A DNA stretch of 40,554 bases from Melioribacteraceae bacterium. Lineage in GTDB: Bacteria > Bacteroidota > Ignavibacteria > Ignavibacteriales > Melioribacteraceae. The DNA lies in contig JALSTI010000224.1 in assembly GCA_026983795.1 (NCBI GenBank), positions 1-40,554 on the forward strand. Reading direction: 5' to 3'. Below are positions 9,882-18,545 of this stretch, piece by piece. The stretch's first letter is position 1. The number at the start of each line of letters is the position of its first letter. The notes under the pieces are model-generated. The model was not told the DNA's origin. It made no database searches and saw only the letters and a program-made list of their open reading frames with translations. A program made the position numbers and the translations under genes.

Positions 9882-11210
9882 ATGAAAAAGAAAGTAGCAT
9901 TAAATACTTTAGGCTGCAAGCTTAATTATGCCGAAACATCATATATAGCAAAAGAATTTTTGCAAAACGGATATGAAATTGTTGAGTTTAACAATTTTGC
10001 CGACGTTTATGTGCTTAATACTTGTACGGTGACCGAGAATGCCGAACGTGAGTGCAGACAAATTGTTAGGCGTGCCCGTAGAAAAAATCCCGGAGCTTCA
10101 ATAATTGTTACCGGTTGCTACGCTCAACTCCGCCCCAAGCAAATTGCAGAAATTGACGGCGTTGATTTGGTGTTGGGTAATGATGAAAAATTTGATATTT
10201 CAAACTATAATTTATTCGATGAAAAAGGCAACCTTTCGTGTATTAATGTTACATCTTCAGGCGGATTAAAAGAATTCCATCCGGCTTTTTCTTCGGAGGC
10301 GGATAACAGAACAAGAGCATTTCTTAAAATTCAAGATGGATGCGATTATAAGTGTTCCTTCTGTACTATTCCGCTTGCCCGCGGCAGCAGTAGAAGCGCT
10401 AATCCCGGGTTATTAGTGGACCAGTTTAAAAAATTGTTAGATAACGGTTATAAAGAAATAGTTTTAACAGGCGTAAATATTGGCGATTACGGTAAAAACG
10501 TTAATCTTAATTTTTATGAATTATTGGAAAAATTTGTGCAAATTAAAGGGAAGTTCAGAATAAGAATCAGCTCTATTGAACCCAACTTATTGACAAATGA
10601 TATTTTACAGCTCACAAAAGAAAACGAAAAAATTTGTAACCATTTTCATATCCCTTTACAAAGCGGCAGCAACGATATTTTGAAGTTGATGCATAGAAGG
10701 TATAAAAGGGAAGATTATGAAAAATTAATTTATAAAGCTAAAGAAATTATACCCGATTTGGGAATCGGAGTGGATGTGATTGTAGGATTTCCGGGAGAAA
10801 CGAAACGCCATTTTATGGAAACTTATAACTTTTTGCAAAATTTACCTGTTGAATATTTGCACGTGTTTACCTATTCGGAAAGACCTTTTACAAAAGCAAT
10901 TGAAATGCCTGGTAAAATTGAAATTCCCGAAAGAAAAAGACGGAATAATCTATTAAGAAGTTTGAGTGATAAAAAGCGGAATGAATTTAATAAAAGCTTC
11001 GTGAATAAAGAAGTTGAGGTATTATTCGAAACGGGAAAAACAGACGGATTTATTTACGGTTTTACTTCTAATTATATACGCGTAAAGTATCCCTTCAAAA
11101 CTGACTTGGTAAATAACTTTAAAAAAGTTATTATTACTTCAACCGATAACAATATTTGTTCGGCGGTAGAAAACAATCCGGAATATCAAAAACAAGAGGC
11201 GTTAGGCTAA
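9882..11210 (+). CDS. mtaB: tRNA (N6-threonylcarbamoyladenosine(37)-C2)-methylthiotransferase (MtaB-type radical SAM)
   Basis: UPF0004 domain 'LNTLGCKLNYAET', radical SAM CxxxCxxC 'CDYKCSFCTIPLARG', 'GVDVIVGFPGET'. Confidence 0.92.
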   Translation: MKKKVALNTLGCKLNYAETSYIAKEFLQNGYEIVEFNNFADVYVLNTCTVTENAERECRQIVRRARRKNPGASIIVTGCYAQLRPKQIAEIDGVDLVLGNDEKFDISNYNLFDEKGNLSCINVTSSGGLKEFHPAFSSEADNRTRAFLKIQDGCDYKCSFCTIPLARGSSRSANPGLLVDQFKKLLDNGYKEIVLTGVNIGDYGKNVNLNFYELLEKFVQIKGKFRIRISSIEPNLLTNDILQLTKENEKICNHFHIPLQSGSNDILKLMHRRYKREDYEKLIYKAKEIIPDLGIGVDVIVGFPGETKRHFMETYNFLQNLPVEYLHVFTYSERPFTKAIEMPGKIEIPERKRRNNLLRSLSDKKRNEFNKSFVNKEVEVLFETGKTDGFIYGFTSNYIRVKYPFKTDLVNNFKKVIITSTDNNICSAVENNPEYQKQEALG

Positions 11211-11215
11211 ATATA

Positions 11216-11944
11216 ATGATTAAAAATGTCATCCTTTCTTTACTTTTTACTGTTTCTGTATTTGCGCAAAGCTCTACAAAGAGTATAATGGAATTGAAAA
11301 GTAAAAAATTCACTCGGGCAGTTAACCATAATTCATTGAATATATTGAGTGAAAAACCCAAAAAGAAAAGCATAGGATTGGGAATTATTTACTCGCTTTT
11401 ATTACCCGGAATGGGGGAACTTTATGCCGAATCGTATCAAAGCGGAAAGTATTTTACAATTGCGGATGGTATGTTATGGAGCGTATTAGCCGGCTTTGAT
11501 ATTTATGGAATAAATCAAAGAAATAATTATCGTGCGTTTGCCCAATCTTTTGGGAATGTAAGCTCCGGTTCTAAGGAAGATAAGTTTTATGCGGATATCG
11601 GATTTTACGATAGTGTGGATGATTTTAATAAGGAAAAAGAATTAAACCGGGATTTTAATAATACATACGATCCTAAAACGCATTATTGGCGTTGGGAAAG
11701 CGATTCACAGAGGAAAGAATTCAGGAATATGTGGTCGTCAAGTGAAAATGCTTTTAACAATATTAGATTTGCAGTCGGTGCATTAATTTTGAACAGAATC
11801 GTTAGCGCGATAAATGCAGTTCGTTTAATTGCTGCATATAATAAAAACATTTCAACCGGATTATCCTGGAATATATCATTCGGTGTACAAAATAAAGTAA
11901 ATTTGCCGTCAACATTCGAAATGAAATTTTCCACTCATTTTTAA
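11216..11944 (+). CDS. DUF5683-like secreted/membrane protein
   Basis: ORF 11156-11944. The ATG at 11216 gives a signal peptide 'MIKNVILSLLFTVSVFAQ', then 'GLGIIYSLLLPGMGELYAESYQSGKYF'. Confidence 0.7.
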   Translation: MIKNVILSLLFTVSVFAQSSTKSIMELKSKKFTRAVNHNSLNILSEKPKKKSIGLGIIYSLLLPGMGELYAESYQSGKYFTIADGMLWSVLAGFDIYGINQRNNYRAFAQSFGNVSSGSKEDKFYADIGFYDSVDDFNKEKELNRDFNNTYDPKTHYWRWESDSQRKEFRNMWSSSENAFNNIRFAVGALILNRIVSAINAVRLIAAYNKNISTGLSWNISFGVQNKVNLPSTFEMKFSTHF

Positions 11945-11955
11945 CCGTATTATAT

Positions 11956-12566
11956 TTCTTTTAACCTCAGAGCCGGAAAGCTGCGGAGAAAATTAAATAT
12001 AAACCATTAATAAATTTCAAAGCTGTTTTTTTTTATTAAAATTCTATCTGTGAAAATCTGTTGCATCAGTGTTATCCGTGTTCCTTCTTTAACCGCAAAG
12101 GCGCAAGGACGCAAAGAAAATAAATATAAACCATTAATAAATTTCAAAGCTGTTATTTTATTAAAATTCTATCTGTGAAAATCCGTTGCATCAGTGTTAT
12201 CCGCGTTCCATCCCCTCAGTGCAAATCATAATTAATCGGTTTTTTCAGCGTCCAATTACTTTAACCGCAAAGGACGCAAAGAAAATAAATATAAACCATT
12301 AATAAATTTCAAAGCTGTTTTTTATTAAAATTCTATCTGTGAGTATCCGTTGCATCGGTGTTATCCGCGTTCCATCCCCTCAGTGCAAATCATAATTAAT
12401 CGGTTTTTTCAGCGTCCAATTACTTTAACCGCAAAGGACGCAAAGAAAATAAATATAAACCATTAATAAATTTCAAAGCTGTTTTTTATTAAAATTCTAT
12501 CTGTGAAAATCCGTTGCATCGGTGTTATCCGTGTTCCATCCTTCCTCAGCGTCCTATCTTCATTAA
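11956..12566. repeat. Four-copy intergenic tandem repeat (about 130-172 bp units)
   Basis: Units share '(t)ttaaccgcaaagg(..)acgcaaagaaaataaatataaaccattaataaatttcaaagctgtt...attaaaattctatctgtgaaaatccgttgcatc(g/a)gtgttatccg(c/t)gttcc'. Copies begin at about 11956 (divergent head), 12088, 12260 and 12424. Confidence 0.95.
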
Positions 12567-12657
12567 CCGGGAAGACAACTTTTATCCTTTTCGTTTTAAA
12601 TTTAACTTAATGTTTTAAATCCTTTTTGTAGATTTGATTATTAAAAAGAATAATTAA

Positions 12658-13392
12658 ATGTATAATTACAAATTAACAATTCAATATAACGGAACGCGCT
12701 ATAACGGTTGGCAATCACAGCCCGACGGTAATACAATTCAAGATAAAATTACTTATGCCGTTTCGGTTTTAACAAAACAAGAAATTTCATTGACCGCCTC
12801 GGGCAGAACGGATGCCGGCGTTCATGCGCTTGGTCAAGTTGCTAATTTCAAATATAATAAGGATGTAAATAAATCAAAATTTCTACATTCTTTAAATTCA
12901 ATTTTACCTGATGATATTTCAATTATTAATATGGAAAAAGTAAGCGATGAATTTCATTCAAGGTTTGACGCAAAAAAAAGAAGCTATTTTTATTTAATGA
13001 GTAAAATTAAATCTCCGTTCTACTTTCATTTTTCAAACTACGATACAAGATTTGCCGGGTTGGATTTACAAAAGTTAAACTTAATCTCAAAAGTATTACT
13101 GGGCGAACATGATTTTACTTCATTTACAAAGAAAAAAACGGAAACGGAAAATAAAGTTTGTAATATTTCTAAGATAAGATGGAGCGGAAATAATAATTTT
13201 ATAATTTTCAGAATTGAAGCCGACCGTTTCCTTCACGGAATGGTTAGAGCTATTGTCGGCACAATTTTATTAGCGGCAAGCAAAGACGATCCGGTTAATT
13301 TACTTGCCGAAATACTTAAATCAAAAAACCGGGAAGCAGCCGGACCGTCGGCTTTGGCAAAAGGATTGTTTTTATACAAAGTTAAATATTGA
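12658..13392 (+). CDS. truA: tRNA pseudouridine(38-40) synthase
   Basis: 'YNGTRYNGWQSQPDGNTIQ', catalytic 'ASGRTDAGVHALGQVANF', 'FLHGMVRAIVGTIL'. Confidence 0.96.
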   Translation: MYNYKLTIQYNGTRYNGWQSQPDGNTIQDKITYAVSVLTKQEISLTASGRTDAGVHALGQVANFKYNKDVNKSKFLHSLNSILPDDISIINMEKVSDEFHSRFDAKKRSYFYLMSKIKSPFYFHFSNYDTRFAGLDLQKLNLISKVLLGEHDFTSFTKKKTETENKVCNISKIRWSGNNNFIIFRIEADRFLHGMVRAIVGTILLAASKDDPVNLLAEILKSKNREAAGPSALAKGLFLYKVKY

Positions 13393-13402
13393 AAGGGGTT
13401 TT

Positions 13403-13888
13403 ATGGAAATTTTAGCAAACTATCATCCGCTTATAATTCATTTCCCAATTGTTCTTTTTTTATTATATATATTATTCGAGTTTATATCGCTTTTTTCAAC
13501 AAATAAAATTGTTTATAATATTGCAAATTTGATTTTATTTTTAGGGGTTTTGGCGGGAATAGCCGCAGTTCTTACGGGAAACCAAGCGGCTGAAGTTGCA
13601 ATGCGTTCGAATATTGGCAATACAAAATGGTTGGAAGAATTAATAGATAAACACGAACAATACGCAACTATTACCGTTTGGTATTTCGCTATTATTTTAA
13701 CTGTGCGTTATTTTTTAACTATTAAGAAAAAGTTTACACTTAAGCTCAAAATAACTTTTGTTATATTAGCAATTGTAGGTTCAATTTTTGTTTTTGAAAC
13801 CGGTGAACACGGCGGCGATTTGGTTTACGAACACGGCGTCGGGACATCGTTATTTCAGCAAAGTTTACAAAATTCTAATTCTAAATAA
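13403..13888 (+). CDS. DUF2231-like integral membrane protein
   Basis: 'NYHPLIIHFPIVLFLLYILFEF', four hydrophobic segments. ATG at 13403 is behind RBS 'gaaagggg'; the ORF call starts at 13304. Confidence 0.75.
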   Translation: MEILANYHPLIIHFPIVLFLLYILFEFISLFSTNKIVYNIANLILFLGVLAGIAAVLTGNQAAEVAMRSNIGNTKWLEELIDKHEQYATITVWYFAIILTVRYFLTIKKKFTLKLKITFVILAIVGSIFVFETGEHGGDLVYEHGVGTSLFQQSLQNSNSK

Positions 13889-13900
13889 AAATATTGATAA

Positions 13901-14500
13901 TTGAAATTTAGACTGTTAAATATTTTTCTGTTTGCTTTTATAATTACGACCGCTGCAAACGCTCAAAATTTAGAGTTTGGAAAGGCAAAAGGATTATTTA
14001 TGTCAATCGGGGTCGGACCGAGATTCCCTGTAGGCCAATTCAGTAACAGAATAAGTTTGGGAATGGGAATTGACCTGGCATTTTCATATACCGATAATAA
14101 ATATCTTCCCGTGTTTCTTTATACGAAGTTCGGATACCAACATTTCCCGGGTGATATGGACTTTTATAAAAATTCCAATTATTCAGCTTTTTCCAGTACT
14201 TTGTTTTCTATTGATGCAGGCGCCAGATATTTTTTCAATCCTTTGTTAAGAAATATTGTATTATTGATGCCTATAGCCGAGGTCGGATTGTCGTATAGCT
14301 TTTTGGAAAATTATCACGAATTTAAATTGGATAAAAATCAAAACAATTTTTTTGAATCCATCTCAAAATTCGGATTTCACGTGGGAGCCGGATTTTCAAT
14401 GTTTCTTTTGGATGTAATGACCAATTATTACTATTATTCCAATAGTCAATTTATTTCGTTTGACTTAAGATTAAGAATTCCAATTTTTGTAACAATGTAG
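13901..14500 (+). CDS. Outer-membrane beta-barrel-like secreted protein
   Basis: TTG start, signal peptide 'IFLFAFIITTAANAQ', alternating aromatic/hydrophobic strands, ends '...RIPIFVTM'. Confidence 0.6.
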   Translation: MKFRLLNIFLFAFIITTAANAQNLEFGKAKGLFMSIGVGPRFPVGQFSNRISLGMGIDLAFSYTDNKYLPVFLYTKFGYQHFPGDMDFYKNSNYSAFSSTLFSIDAGARYFFNPLLRNIVLLMPIAEVGLSYSFLENYHEFKLDKNQNNFFESISKFGFHVGAGFSMFLLDVMTNYYYYSNSQFISFDLRLRIPIFVTM

Positions 14501-14510
14501 AGGGGTAAAT

Positions 14511-15293
14511 ATGGAACTGCAAAATTTAATGTTTGAAATTGAAAATGAAATAGGTTATGTGACAATTAACCGCCCTAAAAAATTAAATGCACTGAATTCG
14601 AGAACAATGGATGAATTGAACCGGCTTTTTAACGAAATAAAATATAACGATGAGATAAAAGTAGTTATTGTAACCGGTGCGGGAGAAAAAGCATTTGTGG
14701 CGGGAGCCGATATTCGGGAGTTAAACGAATTGGACATGAATTCTAGCCGTACATTTGCGCAAAAAGGTCAAGCTGTTTTTAATTTAATTGAGAATTTGGG
14801 AAAACCGGTTATTGCAGCGGTAAACGGATTTGCGCTTGGCGGCGGTTGCGAATTGGCCCTGGCATGTCATATACGCATAGCATCTACTAATGCAATATTC
14901 GGTCAACCTGAAGTTAATTTGGGAATAATTCCCGGTTACGGCGGAACGCAAAGATTAGCTCGATTAATAAATACGGGCAGAGCTGTTGAGTATATTTTAA
15001 CCGGCGATATGATTGACGCTAAAGAGGCTTTCAGGTTAGGAATTGTAAATCATATATACCCTGCGGAAGAATTAATGGAAAAGGCAAATGAGATTGCAGG
15101 TAAAATTAAATCGAAGGGACAAATAGCCGTTAAATTGGCATTGAATGCAACGCTAAGTTCTGCGGATTTAAATTTGAAAGAGGGATTAAACTTGGAAGCA
15201 AATCTATTTTCGTTATGTACGGGGACGAAAGATTTTAAAGAAGGGACAAATGCATTTTTGGAGAAAAGATCTCCTAAATTTACAGGTAAGTAA
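14511..15293 (+). CDS. Enoyl-CoA hydratase/isomerase (crotonase) family protein
   Basis: 'AFVAGADIREL', 'AAVNGFALGGGCELALACHIRIAS', 'FGQPEVNLGIIPGYGGTQRLARL'. Confidence 0.94.
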   Translation: MELQNLMFEIENEIGYVTINRPKKLNALNSRTMDELNRLFNEIKYNDEIKVVIVTGAGEKAFVAGADIRELNELDMNSSRTFAQKGQAVFNLIENLGKPVIAAVNGFALGGGCELALACHIRIASTNAIFGQPEVNLGIIPGYGGTQRLARLINTGRAVEYILTGDMIDAKEAFRLGIVNHIYPAEELMEKANEIAGKIKSKGQIAVKLALNATLSSADLNLKEGLNLEANLFSLCTGTKDFKEGTNAFLEKRSPKFTGK

Positions 15294-15321
15294 CTGTGCT
15301 AATTAATTTTCTAAATCCGGA

Positions 15322-16341
15322 ATGATTGTAAAAAAAAGATTAATCTATTTTTTAATTGCTTTGGTCGTTTTGCTTTTGGTGGTAAATTTAATTCTTGACA
15401 AATTTAATCCGCCTAAAGTTCAAATTAAGCATAGTGAGGTTTCTCAAAATCTTATTGAAAAGAAATTTAAAAAGACGCTTTCGGAATATGGAATTAAAAA
15501 TGATTGGATAAAAAAAATAAATCCGAGTAAGAAAAAAGACAAATCACTGTTATATCTTTACCGTGTTTCCCTCCCTAATGATATTTCCGTTCCATTATTG
15601 ATCAGCGATCTTAAAAAGACGCTTGAAATATATGACGTTAATGTTAACGCCGAAGAAAAAAATAATTTTGGTAGTTCAGTTGTAACAATAGTGAATAATG
15701 GTAAAATAAAACTTAAAGCGGAATTTAAATATAAAGCCGGTATAAAAAGAAGTAGTTCCCGTATAGCTTTTATTTTGAGTAATATTAATTCGCTAAGCAA
15801 TGAAGATTTTAATTCCTTATTGAAAATCCCGTACAATTACGGAGTTATAATTTTACCCGATGCGGATACCGAAAGTTTGGCAAAACAAATCGAAAGTAAT
15901 AAAAAAGAATATTATTTAATACTAAACGATAATATATCCGATGAAAGATTTGAACTAAATAATGATTTTACCAAAGGTGTAGTAAACCGCGCTTTGAGTA
16001 ATATTTTTAAATTTTATAAAGGCGGTTCCTTTTTCTTAATAGATAATGAATCGGATTTATATAACAGCGCTGTAATTGAGTATATAAAAACCGTTTTGAA
16101 AAGAAACGGGAAAAAGTATTTTTACTTCCAGGATTTTACTAAACTGCATGGCGAGAGTAAAAAGGATTTGGAATCATTATGGGATTTTTATATCATGAAT
16201 ATTAAACCGCAAGAAACAAAAATTTTCGTAATATCTGCTGCGGATTTTTTATCGATTACGGATAAAATTGCCAATTATATACGAAAGGGAAATAAAGTTA
16301 GTTTGGCATCTAAAATATTAATAAAAAAAATAGAAAATTAA
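15322..16341 (+). CDS. Divergent polysaccharide deacetylase (YibQ)-like membrane-anchored protein, probably catalytically degenerate
   Basis: N-terminal TM anchor. 'RIAFILSNINSLSNEDFNSLLKIPYNYGVIILPDADTESLAKQIESNKKEYYLIL' resembles the YibQ fold, but the DD and HLPMEP motif positions are replaced. Confidence 0.5.
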   Translation: MIVKKRLIYFLIALVVLLLVVNLILDKFNPPKVQIKHSEVSQNLIEKKFKKTLSEYGIKNDWIKKINPSKKKDKSLLYLYRVSLPNDISVPLLISDLKKTLEIYDVNVNAEEKNNFGSSVVTIVNNGKIKLKAEFKYKAGIKRSSSRIAFILSNINSLSNEDFNSLLKIPYNYGVIILPDADTESLAKQIESNKKEYYLILNDNISDERFELNNDFTKGVVNRALSNIFKFYKGGSFFLIDNESDLYNSAVIEYIKTVLKRNGKKYFYFQDFTKLHGESKKDLESLWDFYIMNIKPQETKIFVISAADFLSITDKIANYIRKGNKVSLASKILIKKIEN

Positions 16342-16365
16342 ACTTTTATAATATAAACTTTGTAT

Positions 16366-17736
16366 TTATATTATGTTGCCTTCCATATCCAATTCAATAA
16401 TTTGCTGCGATGTTAACCTTTCAAGCTGCGGTTTAATAATATTTTTATCGCCAACAACCAGAATACTGATATATTCCGGCAGTAAATCATTTTTTGCGGC
16501 GGCTTCAACTTCCGCTAAGCTCGTTCTTTCAATATTATCAATATAAACGTTAAAATAATCTAAAGGTAAATCGTAAACCGTCATTAAGGTTAAATTACTT
16601 GAAACCTGGGAAAATGTTTCAAACATCGAGGGATACCTTTTGATCAAGTAGGATTTACTAAAATTTAGTTCTTCTTTGGAAATAAATTTTCTTATTCCGT
16701 CAATTTCTTTTAGTATTTCGCTAACGGACTCGCCGGCATGTTCGCTTTCCACACCGGTAGATACGATAAAAGCACTTCCGTTTTTATTATACTGGTAACT
16801 TGAATGCGCTCCGTATGTAAAACCTTTATCTTCGCGCAGATTTAGATTAATTCTACTTGAAAATTGTCCGCCCAATATGGAATTCATTAATGTTCTGGCG
16901 TAAAAGTCATCCGAAGTTCTGCCTCTTGAAATTTTCCCGATTCTAATTTCGCTTTGTGCGGAACCGTTTTTATGTACAATATAAAATTGCCTCTTTTTAG
17001 GTTTAATAACATTTTGGTTTTCTTCTATTGTCCGTTCGGCTTTCCAGTCTGTAAATTGTTTTTCTATTAATTTTAGAATTGTATTGAATTCTATATTGCC
17101 AACCACAATTAAAGTTGATGTACCGGGAGAAAAATTTCTTTTATAATTTTCCAATACATCCTGATGCGTAATGTTTTCAACATCTTTATAAGACCCAATA
17201 GAAGATGATTTATAAGGCGAATTTTCGAATAATATTTTCCTGAAAACGGAATTTGCAATATATTCCGGATCATCTTGCAATTGAATAATTTTTGTTAATT
17301 GTTTGTGTTTTTCCCTTTCAAAATCATCTTGGGTTAATCTCGGTTCTTTTACTATTAAAGAAAGAAGCTCCAAAGATTTTTCGAGGTGTTCTTTTAATGT
17401 TAACATAGAAACAGATAAAGATTCTTGATCGGTTTGGCAGCGCAAAATTGAACCGATGCTTTCAACTTCATCATCCAATTGCAATGCGGAATATTTGCCG
17501 GCACCTTCGTCGATTAAAAGCGAAAGTAAATAATTAAGTCCGCTTTTACCAACCGGATCTTTCTTGCTCCCCGAGTCGGCTACAAAGTTAAATTGCACAA
17601 TTGGCAAATTATTTTTTTCTACAAAAATTACATTTAACCCGTTTTGCAATTTTGTTTTTTTTATTTCGGGTAATTGAAATTCTATTTTCCCTTTTTCTTC
17701 AGGTTTTATACTTCTATCAATAATCATAACTTTCAC
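16366..17736 (-). CDS. M16 family peptidase-like protein, non-catalytic subunit type
   Basis: M16 architecture ('KLQNGLNVIFVEKNNLPIVQFNFVADSGSKKDPVGKSGLNYLLSLLIDEGAG', 'SSRINLNLREDKGFTYGAHSSY'), but HxxEH is replaced by NYLLS. Start may be GTG 17736 or ATG 17727. Confidence 0.9.
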   Translation of the reverse strand: MKVMIIDRSIKPEEKGKIEFQLPEIKKTKLQNGLNVIFVEKNNLPIVQFNFVADSGSKKDPVGKSGLNYLLSLLIDEGAGKYSALQLDDEVESIGSILRCQTDQESLSVSMLTLKEHLEKSLELLSLIVKEPRLTQDDFEREKHKQLTKIIQLQDDPEYIANSVFRKILFENSPYKSSSIGSYKDVENITHQDVLENYKRNFSPGTSTLIVVGNIEFNTILKLIEKQFTDWKAERTIEENQNVIKPKKRQFYIVHKNGSAQSEIRIGKISRGRTSDDFYARTLMNSILGGQFSSRINLNLREDKGFTYGAHSSYQYNKNGSAFIVSTGVESEHAGESVSEILKEIDGIRKFISKEELNFSKSYLIKRYPSMFETFSQVSSNLTLMTVYDLPLDYFNVYIDNIERTSLAEVEAAAKNDLLPEYISILVVGDKNIIKPQLERLTSQQIIELDMEGNII

Positions 17737-18356
17737 CAGTTTTGTGGTTTTCTTATTTGTGTTCCTGGAATAATTTCCGGTAATTGTGAATTTTTTAACA
17801 AACCCGTTCTTATTCTTTTAAAAAAATCGGCATTTTTCATTAATTCATTGGAAGGATGACTTCTACCAGGATGAATTAATCCGATTATTTTTTTAGGATG
17901 ATATTTTTTGACTAATTTTATTGCTTCAGCTAAATCACTGTCATTTGAAACAATTACAGCACATTCGTATTTATTTAACCAAGCGTCATTTAATAAATGA
18001 ACTGCTATATTTACATCCGATCCCTTTTCTTCGGTTTTAATAATATAAGCATATTTTTGTTTTTTTGAGGAATTAGCTAACGGTGCTTTTACTTCATGAG
18101 ATAAAAAATGACCGTAAAAAATTTTAATTTCCGGTATAAATTGTTGGAGGGCTTTTAAATAAATCTTTTGTCTTGATGGTTTTGTAGGGTCATACTTTCC
18201 GGAGACTATTGCAGTAAAATATTTTATCTCGGTAATTTCATTCGATTTATTAAGTAATTTTTGAAATAATTTTTTGAAATCGACCCATTTAAACGGTGTG
18301 CCTTTTACGGCTCCATAATAAAAATTAAATCCATCAATATAAACTATTGTTTTCAT
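17733..18356 (-). CDS. NYN domain (LabA/DUF88-like, PIN-type RNase fold) protein
   Basis: 'TIVYIDGFNFYYGAV', 'KTEEKGSDVNIAVHLLNDAW', 'CAVIVSNDSDLAEAIKLV'. ORF call extends to 18377; ATG 18356 is the likely start. Confidence 0.88.
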   Translation of the reverse strand: MKTIVYIDGFNFYYGAVKGTPFKWVDFKKLFQKLLNKSNEITEIKYFTAIVSGKYDPTKPSRQKIYLKALQQFIPEIKIFYGHFLSHEVKAPLANSSKKQKYAYIIKTEEKGSDVNIAVHLLNDAWLNKYECAVIVSNDSDLAEAIKLVKKYHPKKIIGLIHPGRSHPSNELMKNADFFKRIRTGLLKNSQLPEIIPGTQIRKPQNW

Positions 18357-18377
18357 ATAATAAGATATAAAAAGCAA

Positions 18378-18395
18378 GGGTCACCTAAGTGACCC
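18378..18395. repeat. REP-like palindrome GGGTCACctaaGTGACCC
   Basis: Perfect 7-bp arms with 4-nt loop, nested in a wider 'caaggg...cccttg' inverted repeat, immediately 5' of the NYN ORF. Confidence 0.7.
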
Positions 18396-18545
18396 TGCAC
18401 CCTTGGTATTAAAACCTAAGGGGAGATAAAAATATATTGTAAAATATCAAAAATATAATTTTAAAACAAATTAGAATTTCTTTCCTCTTCTTAAATTTTT
18501 CTAAGATAAAAATGTTTCCGGATTTTATGAAAAATTAATTTTAAG

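Noticed and set aside
11956-12566. Possible CRISPR array
   Set aside because: Units are about 164-172 bp with near-identical content throughout; no short repeats separated by unique spacers and no cas genes.
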